A program made the translations under genes and the position numbers. Shown here piece by piece: positions 21,322 through 32,974 of a DNA stretch of 64,000 nt. Numbering within the stretch: position 1 is the first letter of the stretch; every line of letters begins with the position of its first letter. The stretch comes from Geosiphon pyriformis (Eukaryota > Glomeromycota > Glomeromycetes > Archaeosporales > Geosiphonaceae): the NCBI GenBank assembly GCA_016748015.1, contig JAAOMT010000678.1, forward strand, positions 352,389-416,388, read 5' to 3'. The notes below the pieces were generated by a model. That model did not search any database. It saw only the letters and a list, made by a program, of their open reading frames with translations, and was not told where the DNA came from.

Positions 21322-22296
21322 TATTACCAGAAATTTTTGGTCTCTTTTTTTGGATATTGTTAATGTTGATTTGTTATGAATTTATATTTTCAGGAAGTAG
21401 TTGGACCTCCAGTAACTGAATTTATCTTCAAATTATCTCCTATAATTTGAACTGCTGGGTTTATAAGTAGAATGGCCAATTCTGTGCCAGTTATTTTGTG
21501 TAGTTATGTTGTAGTAAATGTTAACTTTTTCCCAAAAATTGCTTGTCTGGAAGCTCACTAAAAATGTGTAGTTACTTTGCTGTGAAAGTCAACTTTTCTA
21601 CAGGAATCTCATCTGTAGGCTATCCTAATAATTATAATAAGAAAATAAAAGGAATGTAAAAGAAATGTAATTTTATCAAAAGAAGTGTTTTTTGTCCAGG
21701 CCTGGAATCACTAACAGATTACTGAAATTGGTAGCTAATCAATTTCAAAATGTTAGTTGTGTTGAGAGAATTTCAAGTGTAATAATTTAAAGAATTTGTT
21801 TTTCGAATAGTTAATTTTTATTTGAGATATATAAAAGGTAATTTGTTCTAATTAAGATATCTAAAGTAAGATACTATGGTAAGATACTATGAGAAGATAT
21901 TATGAGAAAATACATTTTCTTGGAGAAAAAAGCTCTTTTTTTATACAACTTGTTGTAGTACTAATCTTTGAATTTGCATTTTTTTTTTTGCTACAATTTG
22001 GGTAAACTAATGATACATTTTGGTAAATTACAAGTTATTTCACTGAAATATTGATTATTTTGGCCAATTTTCATTAATTTCGGCAAATTTTGACTATGTT
22101 AAATGGTTCAGAGTATTGTGTAATTTAATCATCTTAACTTCTATAGTACAAATCGGATTATTGCTTGAGTAATAATATTTGATAATTTGATTAACTAATA
22201 AGTAATAATCAAAATAATAATAATATATGCTAATTAATAATAGAAATTATGAAAATAACTTCATGCTAATTAATAGCTAAAATTCTACTGGTAACA
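21322..22296 (-). repeat. E3 5' LTR (family B)
   Basis: 975 bp. Read on plus it begins TATTACCAG (original TG now TA) and ends CTGGTAACA, giving 9-bp inverted ends shared with the solo LTR at 32975-33965. In element sense a tandem-repeat array precedes a TATAAAA-type box. Inside, GGCCTGGAATCACTAACAG is conserved in every copy. Just inside the element is TGGTGCTCTTTCATGG as presumed primer-binding site; an LTR segment AAAGAGACCAAA could pair with it, leaving one bulged G. Confidence 0.88.
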
Positions 22297-24520
22297 ACAT
22301 GATGCCAAAGTGTTGGTTACACCAGCTAGAAAGCAGTTCACAAGATTGATTAACAACATAGTTGGAAAACTAAAAGATTGCCAGGACATTTAACTGACAG
22401 CCTGCAAACTCATGGCTCTATGTTTGAATAATCTGCTAAGAATGCTTTTTGAATTGGCAAAATTCACCAAATTTACTACAGAGTTTTCAGCCAGCACTTG
22501 TCTAAAAGATTTTAAATCATACAATTCAGAATAAAAAATAACTTTAATAAAAAAGTCAATAGGCAAATTGGCCTTTAGCTTAAGTTCTTTTTTTAGCAAC
22601 CTGTTCTATTTTTTACAAACATCTGCAGAAACATGACTAAATTGTAATCTGTAACTAACTATTAGTTGCAAAACAGTGGACACCAAATACAAAAATTGCT
22701 TGTCAGACACAGCTTTTTTCAAAACCAAATTCACAAAAAACTTAACATTAGACTAAGCTTTAGCAAGACTGGATTTTGAAAAACCATTAATGAACAAAAA
22801 GATATCCAAGTATCTGTGAGATTCACTCTTTTTTACAATTGAGATGTAAGATCCACTTATTAGCAGCCAAGAAATTTCTACTTTTGGGTTGATAGATATG
22901 GCTACCATCTTATCTGTATTGATCAAAATATCATTGATATGAAAAAACTCACTAGCCAAGTTGAAAATACACTAAGTGATAGACATACTATTTCCAACCC
23001 AAATAGTATCATCCATAAAGACTTCTGCTGCAAGATATAAAGTCAAACCACTTCTATAATTTTGCTTGCCAGTATATGTAAAGAACTTAGAATCTAACCT
23101 ATATCTATATAAATTTTCATGTTTCTTAGCTTCACAAAGCAGCAGATCATAAAAAATTCTCCACAACAAAGATAAGAATACTTCACCCTAATCTAGACCA
23201 TCATAAACAGTATATTTATCAATGAGCCCAAAGTCTGTCATTACATGATTAAACCACTTATTGTATATAGTCTCAAAAAACTTAATAAAGCAAAGACATA
23301 TTTTAATCCTAATTAGACTGTTTTTTAAATGGGGCCAACCAACAAAATCATATGTCTTGTACATATTTTGTAGCACAAGCCACAGCTTATAGTCTTTTTC
23401 TAATACATCTTCAATGACAGAACTAACAGCAAAAATAAGAGATTGAGTAAATATGTTTTTTAATACTGAAAAGTTGTCATTACACAAAACATCAAATTCA
23501 CTACAAGCCAAAAAGATCCTATCTGAGAGAATCTTAAACAGTATTTTATGTGCCATTTCAATTAAAGCTATTGGTCTAGTGTTTGTTAGGATTTCTTCCT
23601 AATTATAAGGCTTTGGTATTATGGAAACTCAAGTTCTTTTCTATTGTTCAGAAACAGCATTTAGTGATAAACACCCATTTAAAATGTCTAACAAACCACC
23701 CAAAATCTGCTCATCTCCATTTTTCCAGAGCTTATTTAGAATACCAAATAAACCAGCAGTTTTCCCATTAGACAAGGTTTTAACAACCTGCAAAAATTTG
23801 TTAAACTTAATTTTATACATAATGCCAGAAAAAATCTTGTTATCAAAATGATTTAAAAGAGCATATTGATCATGCCAATAACTAAACAAAGTATTTGACA
23901 CCACTTGCTTTCTTGTCCAACCTTTCATAATAATATTAATTAAGAACTTAACCAGCTGTGGCTTCAGAACCAACTCATTCTCAACCACTAAATGATCAAG
24001 CACTATCTTCCAAAATGGTCAGTCCAAGATACTTTTAATTATTTTACCCTTATCAGAACAAAAATTCTCCATGTATTTTTCAATAGATCTTTGGATAAAA
24101 TCATTTCAGGCAGATCTGGACTCAAAATATTTGGATTTGCAGTATCACTTCTTAACACTTGATAAATAACACAAAATCTTCCTTAAACTAACACCAGCAC
24201 ATAACATAGAACAAACTTTAACAGCCTTTCTCTCATTAATGACAGCCCAGACATTGATTAAATAACCAGTTTCCAAATCTTGATTCAAACTAACACTCTT
24301 TATTAGTTTGGCCACTATCAATTCCAGTTTGAAAAACTTCAAAGACTGCACATTTTTTGAATCATTGAATTCAGAAAACCACAGTTTAGAAAACACATTA
24401 TCAACAGAACTGACTATCACTTCTCTGAGAATTTTTCACATTGAATCCAAGTTACCACTACTCTTGACACCATTAAAATCCACTTTTTGCCTACAAACAG
24501 CCTCAAAAAGCACTCTTTAA
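22297..24520 (-). pseudogene. LINE ORF2 reverse transcriptase, decayed
   Basis: Minus-strand order: a pre-RT segment (24420-24145), LVVENELVLKPQLVK and LSNGKTAGLFGILNKLWK (24003-23641, RT start), MAHKILFKILSDRIF and ALIE at 23560-23590, VLEKDYKLWLVLQNMYKTYDFVGW with MTDFGLIDKYTVYDGLD (23556-23188), LLWRIFYDLLL and the catalytic FMDDTIWVG (23169-22972; FMDD at about 23000-23017, intact), then EFFHINDILINTDKMVAI and SHRYLDIFL (22959-22753), and a thumb fragment to 22390. Several frameshifts and stops separate the pieces. It would prime on nicked target DNA. Confidence 0.88.
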
Positions 24521-24539
24521 AACGTAATCATTTATTGTT

Positions 24540-25310
24540 ATCAGCACTTTTGATCAAGAACTTCCATCTATCTCTATTAGCTTGTTTGCATATACTGTTG
24601 AGGTGAATATCTAGAAGACCACCCAGACCAGCAGCAATTGAAACCACTTTGTAATTAGTGTCAAAAAACTCAAAAGTGGGATAGATACTGTGATTAACAA
24701 CAGCAGATGCCAGATTTTGGCTTATGAAAATAAAATCAATGACTTTCTTACTGCTTTTAGAATTGCTCTAAATAGGTGTCGTAACTAAAAAATGTCCATG
24801 GAACAAGTTAACCAACTCCAAATCTACACAAAACTTGAAACTAGCACTTCTCTTTGTACTGTCTTTATTGAAATTCTCACACAATACTTCAAAAGTGCTG
24901 GAATTGACTGTTTTGGGAATAAATAAGTTGATAACAGTTGCTTGACCAAATCTTGCTTCAGCAGAAGCACCAACATATAAATCCAAAACTGTAATTGACA
25001 ATTTGCTCTTAAACAGAAGCTTGACTGAAATAATTCTACCAAAAATCTCTTCTATCTTTAAAACATGTTGAGCCAAAAAATTGTCCATAATTATGACAAT
25101 CTTAACACCAAGAAAATTTACATCTAATCCAGACATAAAAATTCAAACTCTATTAAACTTATGTATAATTTAAGACCTAATGTTTGATCTCAATTTTGTC
25201 TTTGTAATAATAAATACCAAATTACCTAACTTTTTGTGTCAACAAATATTGTCTTCCTGTTTTGTAAGAATATTAATACTCTGAACATTACACATAACAA
25301 ATCTCTATAC
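24540..25310 (-). pseudogene. LINE ORF2 AP-type endonuclease, decayed
   Basis: Frame 25136-24768 on the minus strand: GLDVNFLGVKIVIIMDNFLAQ, VKLLFKSKLSITVLDLYVGAS, VLCENFNKDSTKR and ELVNLFHGHF. This matches the middle of an apurinic-endonuclease-like domain; the GDFN motif reads ENFN, so the Asp is lost. Upstream the translation continues (ILTKQEDNIC*HKKLGNL) with Trp changed to stop. The rest of the domain, down to about 24540, has broken frames (LGGLLDIHLN-like at 24620-24590). Confidence 0.75.
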
Positions 25311-25408
25311 CAGATTTATCATTAAGAAGTATGAGTAAAAAAAGTCAAACCAGCATTGTCCATTTTGGCTAACAGGTCTATAACTGTAATCAATAAACTG
25401 TTTACTAT

Positions 25409-26282
25409 TGTTACTTATAGAATATAGGAAGTATATTAGCATATAAATTAGCCAATCAGAAGTAGCCATAGTAAATGTAGAATTCCAGAATTTTTCTCAG
25501 AAGAATTGTAGGATTCCAAGAATTTCAGAATTTTTATACAAAGAATTACAGGATTCCAGAATTCCAGAATTCCTTTTAAGAAAAATTGCAGGATTCCAGA
25601 AATTCCAGAATTCCTAGTATAAAGAATTGAAAAATTAAAAAATCTCAATTATGTATATATAGTGGTAATATTAGAAGTAGAAAAGACAGACCTCTTAGTT
25701 TAGATTTGATTTAAGCAATCTTTTTTTTTACAAATATCAATAAATAATTATTTACTATCTTAATCCATTCTCCACTATCAATACTTTATGTTGATAGTAA
25801 TTGATACTTAATCATATTGAACCAATAGCTCTTGATTATGGCTATTGACAGGATACTAATGTGCAAATTGCCTTGGCTTATGCTCTTATTTTCTTTATTT
25901 TTTTGTTTTACTTTCTTTGTTTTGCTAACTTAATTTAAAAAAATTCACATACAGAAGTACTAATATTAGAATATAGCATTGGTAAAAAACCCAGAAATAA
26001 AGGTAAACACTCAGATTTGAGAATAGCTTATTAGGAGATTGTTGGCCACTACACTGAGAAAAAAATTAATGGAATTGCAATTCTGGGAAGCAATGAACAA
26101 ACAACTACTTTAACCTGCAGGTTGACATTTGAAACATCATTAAAAAAAAACTTCATTAGAACCTCTGTTTATTATACAAAGAACTTTATCAAAATCTTTA
26201 AAAACCAACATTAGTATATTAATTGAGCATCAAGTTATGGGTTTGTTATTTGCTTTGAAACCCCAAATAAACACCTGGAACA
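25409..26282 (+). repeat. E4 5' LTR (family A)
   Basis: TGTTACTTATAG...CCTGGAACA. Contains CCAAT (25452-25456), a GGAATTCC-like array (about 25480-25620), TATATATA (25654-25661), the ACTATCAA hairpin (about 25784-25808, partly decayed) and CAATAGC/GCTATTG (about 25824-25848). Confidence 0.92.
25452..25661 (+). promoter_or_regulatory. E4 LTR promoter: CCAAT box, repeat array, TATA box
   Basis: CCAAT at 25452-25456 sits about 45 bp inside the LTR; the repeat array of GAATTCC/GGATTCCAG units follows; TATATATA is at 25654-25661. This order recurs in all family A LTRs in the window. Transcription would begin shortly after 25661, which places the two hairpins in the RNA. Confidence 0.6.
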
Positions 26283-28480
26283 TTTAGTGCTTTCTGTAAG
26301 GTATAATCTAACAGAGAACCAGCACCAACAAACAACTATCTGAAACAGTAACAGAATCTGAAGAAACAGGGACAAACCATTTGAGATTCACAAAATTCTT
26401 ATTCCAACACTATCACACTTATCTTGAATTAACAAATAATAGTTGGCCAACAGAATCAGTTTTTAACTATTACATCAACAAGAAAATAATATATTATTTG
26501 GGAGGCCAAAGAGATCCAGAATCTGCTTTTAACAATTTCTTCAATAAACTACTCCAAAGCACCACTTTTCTACAAAACTACTTATTTGCACCCCTAATTA
26601 CAGAAATAAACAGAGATTTCCTATCACTTTTGCTAACAAGGGAAAAAGAAGATTACAAACATCAGCAAAAACACCAAAACAAATCCAACTACTCACTTGG
26701 AAGAAACAAAAATTTGATTTACCTGCTAATTCATTATATTACTATATACCCAAAAGTACTATCAATATAATAAGTGTGACTACAGCAAATGTGACAACAC
26801 CACTAAACAGAATTCTGTTTTAAAGTAAACAAAAAAAAGCAGAGTTATTAAGAACATATGGCGATGATTTTAAGAAATTTAAATCATGATTTCTAACACC
26901 ATCAAAAATTCAATTACCACTACCACAACCAGATTTCAGAGCCATTAGTCCTTGGAAAATAACCAACTCCAAGAAAGAAGAAAATAGCGATTAAGAAATT
27001 AGCAAGCAAAACCCAATTCTAGAAAATTCAGAAACCAAAACTCCAGTTAATCAAACTCTAAAAAATCAGAACAATTCAAACTCCAACACTATTACTCAGA
27101 AAAACTTATCTCCAGTAATTGTGATTAATCCACTACCAGCCTCACTAATCAATGAACAGCAACAGCCACAACCACCACCTCAGCAATAACTATAACAATA
27201 ACCACAACTGCAACAACAACTACCATTAGTACTAATGGCATATGTACCCATTGCCAAAATTGAAAAATTCACCAGCAAAGAGAACAACACCCAAATGTGA
27301 TTGAACAATGTGAAAAAAGCTATCACAGCCAACAGATGAAATAATGCAAGAGCCATGCAAGCCATTTCATACTTCCTCTAAGATACTGCTGATTTGTAAT
27401 ATCAGAGCTTGGTCAACAAACCTCAGGATTTCAACACATTCAAGCTTGAGTTCTTAAGATATTTTAGCAACAATAACAGTATTAATCACTTAGCCAATAC
27501 CTTTACCACCATCAAGCAAGGAAAAACTAAAGCAGTCACTACTTATTTAGGACACTTTTATAGAAACTTGTGCCAAATACAAGTGATTGACACAAATTAT
27601 TTTACAGCACCACAGATTCTGAACCAGTTTATCTATAGATTATGCAGTAGCATCCTCTAGTACATATGTCTAATACACTCACAAACTCTTCAAGATACAG
27701 TTACCAATGCAAGAGATTTTAAATTCACCAAACTTAAAGCAAATTATGCCCAAGCTGTCAATCTAGTAATAAATAGATTATCTAAATTGGATTCTAAATT
27801 GAAACAATTCAGTGATTCAATTAATCAAAAACTAAAAAAATACTTAGCTAATAATAATCAGACCATATATTAACTATCAAAACATTGCGACAATCTTAAA
27901 AACATTAATCAGCAACAATATTAGTCATGTCTTGTGACAACACGATTATTGTGGCAGTAAGAAACACATATTTGCCACAATTATAGTAAACAAAAACACA
28001 TCAGGATTAACTGCCACATTAGAATTAATAATCAACAATTGGGAAATCAATATTGAAACCCCGATTACTGATTACAAACTCCAAATCAATACTCAAATTA
28101 GGATCAATACTTACCTCATTACACCCAAATAACACAACAGCCAATTTATTAACCATTAGTATATCAAGCTCCAATTTATTAGCTGACAACATCTGTTATT
28201 TACCAGCCACAGCCACAAGTAATATACCAGCCTCAACAAATTTAAACACCACCACAAAACTTATCTTAAACCAGAACACAAAGGCTGAGAATAACACAAC
28301 AAAACTAAAGATTGGCAATAGTTGTTTATTAACCAATTCCCAGCTTTTCCACCCAACAATTAGAATCACACTCTCAGAATTTGGAAATTAGATATGCCCA
28401 AAACCCAAATACCCAACACTATTTAAGTCTTCTGATTACTCCAGAAGATGCCTTATCCAACAACTAAGAATTCAACCAAA
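26283..28480 (+). pseudogene. E4 gag, decayed
   Basis: N-terminal block 26360-26770 (GTNHLRFTKFLFQHY, FNYYINKKIIYYLGG), Pro/Gln-rich linker about 27040-27230 (QQQPQPPPQQ), capsid 27236-27660 (AYVPIAKIEKFTSKE, PQDFNTFKLEFLRYFSNNNS, ILNQFIYRLCSSIL), then EANYAQAVNLVINRLS and a degraded knuckle at about 27968-28020 (CHNYSKQKHIRINC, second Cys changed to Tyr). Stops replace Trp and Gln codons. A Thr/Asn-rich spacer runs to 28480. The primer site reads TTAGTGCTTTCTGT with a downstream partner ACAG...AGCAC at 26310-26325. Confidence 0.82.
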
Positions 28481-28990
28481 ACAAATCACTTACTAGCAAC
28501 ATACCTCCAGCCATTGTAACCAATAATAAATTACTAGCAGCAATTTTCCCATTTGAATTCAAGAAACCATTACAAACACTATTGTTCAGTGGAGCTGTAC
28601 TTGAAAAAAAACCTATTACTGTTATGTACACTAATGCTAAAGTTGATGGTCAGGCCATAAAACTGATCCTAGATAGTAGTTTAGCAGACAGTATTATCAC
28701 ATGACAATTCATGGACCAATTAAGTCACCTAGTTAATTGTGCTGTTAGTGCCAGAATTATAACAGCCAATAGAGTGACCAAAACTCCAATTGGTAAGATT
28801 GATAACTTCCCTATAGAAGTTAATAGCATTATCATACCAATCAAGGTATTAGTTATGAAAACCACATAATACTAAGCATTCATTGGTAATAATTGGCTGT
28901 CCAAAACAAATGCAATGCTTGACTGGACCACCCAAGAATTGCAATTTAGTCAGAACAGACAATACACACAAGTACCAGCAATGTGTGATC
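28480..28990 (+). pseudogene. E4 aspartic protease, damaged
   Basis: Plus strand reads LEKKPITVMYTNAKVDGQAIKL then ILDSSLADSIIT, so the DSG loop is DSS. After a stop the frame continues with ARIITANRVTKTPIGKIDNF, IKVLVMKTT and WLSKTNAMLDWTTQEL. Opposite-strand frames at 28849-29174 are shadows of this region. Confidence 0.8.
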
Positions 28991-29330
28991 ATTTCAAATC
29001 CAGTAACAACATGCCAGCACCATTTATTGAGTTCAATGACAAAAAAGAAAAACCTATTTGGAAAGCATACCAAGTTTCCTGTGCTGATGCTAACCACAAC
29101 AAATTACTGCTGATACCATCATGAAATGACAAAGGAAAGGAAGAAAGAAAAGAAGAACCTACTTGGGAAACCAACCAAAGTTATTAGGATAATAACAAAC
29201 AAAGTAAGCAGCCATCAATTTGGACTTAAAAAGACAAAAAAAAAAAAAAAAAGAAAAAAGAAGAATCAGTGCCAGCCATTACTGCCACTTATAGTCCATA
29301 CACCTATACTTTACCACAATCATTTAATTA
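28991..29330 (+). other. E4 spacer after protease
   Basis: Reads MCDHFKSSNNMPAPFIEFNDKKEKP, WKAYQVSCAD, and Lys/Glu-rich low complexity with an A-run at 29236-29252. The same spacer occurs in E5 at 57640-57987, so it is a conserved but unassigned part of the polyprotein. Confidence 0.5.
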
Positions 29331-30030
29331 TTGCTGACCAAAACTCGTATGCATCAATTGTGGTAAGAAATTGTCATTAATGGGTGTGTGCTGTGATGAC
29401 AATAAAAAATACTCTATAGCAACCAAATTTTACTGCTGCCTATGTGTAATAAAATGCTTTGGATGACCAAAATAACAAGAAAAATGGGACAATGAATCTT
29501 GTCTCACTTGTGAAAAAACTTTATTAAATAAAAGAATGTGAAACAACATTCCTAAACGAGGAGGAATCTGTAACAAATTATGCCAATACACAATTCTAAT
29601 CAATGATTAGGTAAGAAAAGAGACTTCCATAAAAACTGCTTGGAAAAAAGCAAAAAAAATAAGAATGATCAAAAATAACTCACCAGAACTCATAAAACTT
29701 GACTAAGGCCCAAACCCAGATATTATTATAGAGCTGATAAACCCAGAACAATTCTATGAGCACTACCAAGAATTAGCACTCACTCAAGAAAAACAAAAGC
29801 AACAGTTAAAAGAACTAAACACACAATTATGTGACCATTGTTTGATTCTCTGTGACTTCCAATATTGTAATGAGTGTGACCTTATTTACAATCCACCATC
29901 ATGCATAATCTACACAATCCTGGAAGAAAAAAAACCAATCAGCAGCTGTGCATTAGAATCAGAATCAACTTTTAACTCCGATTCAAATTCTGACAATAAT
30001 GACAATGAAAACAACAAATCTAGCTCTATG
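29331..30030 (+). pseudogene. E4 Cys-rich modules
   Basis: The first module (about 29345-29640) reads CGKKLSLMGVCCDDNKKYS with later TCEKTLLNKRM, GGICNKLCQYTILI. The second at 29827-29895 reads QLCDHCLILCDFQYCNECDLIYNPP, with all five cysteines present, followed by an acidic Ser/Asn-rich spacer (SDNNDNENNKSSS). Between them IIELINPEQFYEHYQELALTQ is also conserved with E5. Confidence 0.72.
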
Positions 30031-30620
30031 TAAATTAGCAACAACAATGACAACAACAATTCAGACTTAAATTTAAACCCCAAACAATATATCGCACTCT
30101 CTGATCTCACCAAGAAGCAGACTCTGAAATGGTTTAGTAATAATAACAAAGACATTATGTCTAAATGTGCACATGATACAGATGCAGAGTTTGATTTGAG
30201 ATATCCAAGAAAAGATGTCATCAAATTAGAACCATATTCACACATCTGCATTGATCTCAAAGTAGCACTAAAAATCCCAGCAACAACAATAGTTCAATTA
30301 GCATCTAGAAATAGCTTAGCAAAAAAAGAAATTAACATTAGAGGAAGAATAATTGATGCAGAATATATAAAAAATATTATTGCTATGTTACAAAATGATT
30401 TAGAAAAGACCTATATCATAGAGCCAAATAAAAAAATAGCACAGACAATATTCCTGTCTCTGGTTCAGATAGCTCAATTAATGTTAGTGAGAAACAAAGA
30501 AGAATTAGAAATTACAGCTAGAGGGATACAGGGTTTCAGATCTACAAGTAGAATAAATATATTAATTAATATAACAAAGAAAAAAATTGTTGACAAGAGA
30601 GAAATTACCTCCACCCATTA
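30031..30620 (+). pseudogene. E4 dUTPase domain (open frame, motifs damaged)
   Basis: An uninterrupted frame 30157-30621. Motif 1 DAEFDLRYP (Gly to Glu), EPYSHICIDLKVALKIPATT, motif 2 RNSLA (Ser to Asn), motif 3 GRIIDAEYIKN (two Gly lost, Tyr kept), motif 4 KKIAQTIFLSL, motif 5 GIQGFRSTSR. The reading frame survives whole but every change at a motif fits a G-to-A change, so catalysis is unlikely. Length from motif 1 to 5 is as in E5. Confidence 0.88.
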
Positions 30621-30651
30621 ATTAATTTTTATTTCACTATATAACTAGTAC

Positions 30652-30960
30652 ATGGTAACTATAAAGAAAAAAGTAAAGGATCAGATTCAGATTTTTGAGG
30701 CAGAAGCAACACTTTATGAATCAGAAAAAATTGGGTTAGTTAATCTATACATACCAGCCAAGAACCACAGTCATATCAAAATTCCTATTTACAACAACAT
30801 GAAAAACATCATTAAGATATCAGAAAGAACTACTATTGGATATTTAATTACTAAAATTGAAGACCAATGGCCAAACACCAGTTCAGACTTTCTACAACTG
30901 TGCAGATATGTAGATATTACATCTCAAACAATATACAGATAAGAAAAATATTATCTGCTT
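30652..30960 (+). pseudogene. E4 pre-RT linker domain
   Basis: Open 30652-30942: KKKVKDQIQIFEAEATLYES, IGLVNLYIPAKNHSHIKIPI, TIGYLITKIEDQ, LCRYVDITSQTIYR. It is the same segment as at 7436-7705, 50666-51142 and 55771-56214. Confidence 0.65.
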
Positions 30961-31915
30961 TAACCAGAACAATTGAAATAAATAAACTTGTGAAATCTAG
31001 ATTCATTACAACATATGCAGCTTAGGATGTTACTCAACAATTTCAATGACATCTTTGCCAGTAAAAATAAATTTGGTAGAATTGACATAATTCAGCATTA
31101 GATCAAGACTGAAGATGCAATGTCAATCAAACAAAGAGCATACAGAGTACCATTAGCCAGTCATGAGATTATTCATTAAGAAATCAATTGGATGCTTGAC
31201 AATAGGCTAATTTAGCCATCAATAAGTCTATGGTCATCACCAGTAATACTAATTCATAAAAAGAATGGAAAGATTCACTTTTGTGTGGATTACCAGAAAC
31301 TTAATAAAATAACCAAGGAAGATAGCTACCCAACTCCAAAAATCTAAGAACTTTTTGATGCTTTTGAAAGAAAAAAATGGTTCTTAACATTAAACTTAGA
31401 TAGTGGTTACTGGCAAGTGGCCATGAAACCAAAAGACAAGAAGAAAATAACTTTTACAACCTAAAAAGAAAATTCTGAGTTTGAAGTAATGCCATTTGGC
31501 TTGATGAATGTGCCAGCAATATTTCAATGACTTATAAAAATTGTCTATACTAAACTACTATAAAAATCAATAGTTGTATATCTAGATGACACCAACATAT
31601 TCTCCAAAACATTCAATGATTATTTGCATCATCTTAAACAAGTATTTGAAAGACTAAGAAGAGCTGAATTAAAATTAAATACAACCAAGTATTTCTTTAG
31701 AAAAACTGAAATCAAGTTTTTGGGACATGTTGTAAGCAGAAATGATATCAAAACAGATTCAGACAAGATTGAGGTAGTCAAGAACTTTTCAGTACCAACC
31801 AACTTGACAGAACTAAAAACATTCTTGAGATTTGCTGGATATTACTGCCACTTTATCAAAGACTTTTTTAAGATAGTTCAATCACTACACCAACTTTAAA
31901 CAAAAAACACCAAAT
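30961..31915 (+). pseudogene. E4 reverse transcriptase, decayed
   Basis: Plus strand: LLNNFNDIFASKNKFGRIDI, LIHKKNGKIHFCVDYQKLN, SYPTPKI, LNLDSGYWQVAMKPKDKKK, EVMPFGLMNVPAIFQ, then YLDDTN at about 31578-31596 with the catalytic box intact, KTFNDYLHHLKQVFERLRRAELKL, FLGHVVSRND and AGYYCHFIKDFFKIVQS. Stops occur at Trp and Gln codons, for example just after AIFQ. Confidence 0.85.
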
Positions 31916-32400
31916 ACAAATAGATAGAAATTCAACAAAAAGCTTTTAATATACTGAGAAGAAAACTTATTCAAGCTCCAGTGTTGATATATCCAGATTA
32001 CAGCAAACCATTTATTATCACTACTGATGCATTAGGCCAAGCATTAAGAACAGTACTATCACAGAAAAAACTGGATGGAAAAGAACATCCAGTAACATAT
32101 GCCAGCCAAAGTTTGAGTTCAGCTGAAAAGAACTATGGGACACCAGCATTAAAACATTTAGCAATTTATTGGGCAGTCAGGAAATAGAAAAAATACTTGA
32201 GCTAAAAGTTTAATGTATATACTGATCATAAAAGACTGACTTCAATTCAGAAGCAAGAATTTGAAGACAATTGTCATGCCAGATAGAAAATAAAATTTTC
32301 ACCATTTAATTATACAGTACATTACAAAAAAGAAAAAAATAATGGAAATGCTAATAGTTTGTTGAAAATGAAACAAATTTAAGAACATTTTAAACTAAAA
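31916..32400 (+). pseudogene. E4 RNase H domain, decayed
   Basis: APVLIYPDYSKPFIITTDALGQAL, then TVLSQKKLDGKEHPVTYASQSLS, AEKNYGTPALKHLAIYWAVRK (open 31981-32187), followed by stop, KKYLS, and VYTDHKRLTSIQKQEF at 32213-32260. The catalytic TTDA motif is intact; the frame is not. Confidence 0.82.
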
Positions 32401-32640
32401 ATATAACAAAATTTACAAACAATTGAAAATAAAAATATAACAAAAAAATGAACACACAAAAATATTAACAACTCCAGCACTATATAAATACTTAATGATT
32501 CAAGAAGAAATTATCTCAAAAAAAACAAAACAACATAAAACAACAATTAAAATATTTTATCAATTATCAAAATATACTTTATTAGAAGAACAGAAGAAAT
32601 CCAGATCAACTAACCAGAGTAATTACAGAACCAGAAAAAG
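32400..32640 (+). other. E4 RNase H-integrase spacer
   Basis: Very A-rich, Lys/Asn/Gln-rich when translated; no domain seen. Confidence 0.4.
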
Positions 32641-32974
32641 AAACAATATTATTCAACATGCACTCAGATTCAACAGCAGGACATTTTCATAAAGAAGTAA
32701 CCATAGAAAAAACCAGAAAAAGATACTATTGGCCAAACATTATTCAATATATTCAAAATTGTAATGCTTGTTAGAGAAAAGGAGGAACAAAACTCAGTGA
32801 GCCATTAAGACCAATCAAAATGAGACAATCATTCGATTATATTAGAATTGACTTAGTCAGATCATTAATTATAACCAACAAAGGCAACAGATATATCGCA
32901 GTAATTATAGACTATCTTATAAAATGGCCAGAAGCAAAAGCCATTCAAAGAGCAGATGCAGAATCTGTTGCCAA
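32641..32974 (+). pseudogene. E4 integrase, first part
   Basis: Zinc domain (MHSDSTAGHFHKEVTIEKTRK, RYYWPNIIQYIQNCNAC) and the start of the core with first Asp present (YIRIDLVRSL), YIAVIIDYLIKWPEAKAIQ and DAESVAN. Interrupted at 32975 by the family B solo LTR; continues at 33966. Confidence 0.85.

Larger units (their letters stand above)
12984..22296 (-). mobile_element. E3: family B retrotransposon
   Basis: Minus-strand element of a second family, diverged in sequence but with the same pol order as family A, including the dUTPase and Cys-rich modules. The 5' LTR is 21322-22296; the 3' LTR is partial (12984 to about 13475) because E2 is inserted in it and its first ~200 bp look deleted. The 5' LTR abuts LINE ORF2 sequence at 22297, so E3 inserted into the LINE. 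The right flank is ACAT; the matching duplication would be left of the window. Confidence 0.88.
22297..25408 (-). mobile_element. LINE, downstream part (end of ORF1 and ORF2)
   Basis: Non-LTR retrotransposon on the minus strand. From 25408 it continues the ORF1 frame interrupted by E4 (see 36341-38110), then an endonuclease region and reverse transcriptase, and is cut at 22297 by E3. At the cut the minus strand reads CFLAGV, so the part after RT (possible RNase H) is missing here. It is the oldest recognisable element on this side because E3 and E4 are both inserted in it. Confidence 0.88.

Noticed and set aside
22597-22640. Host gene fragments between E3 and E4
   Set aside because: The whole 22297-25408 interval translates to LINE ORF2 and the end of ORF1 on the minus strand.
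28849-29174. Antisense frames rich in hydrophobic residues
   Set aside because: Opposite strand of the E4 protease end and spacer, which align with E5.
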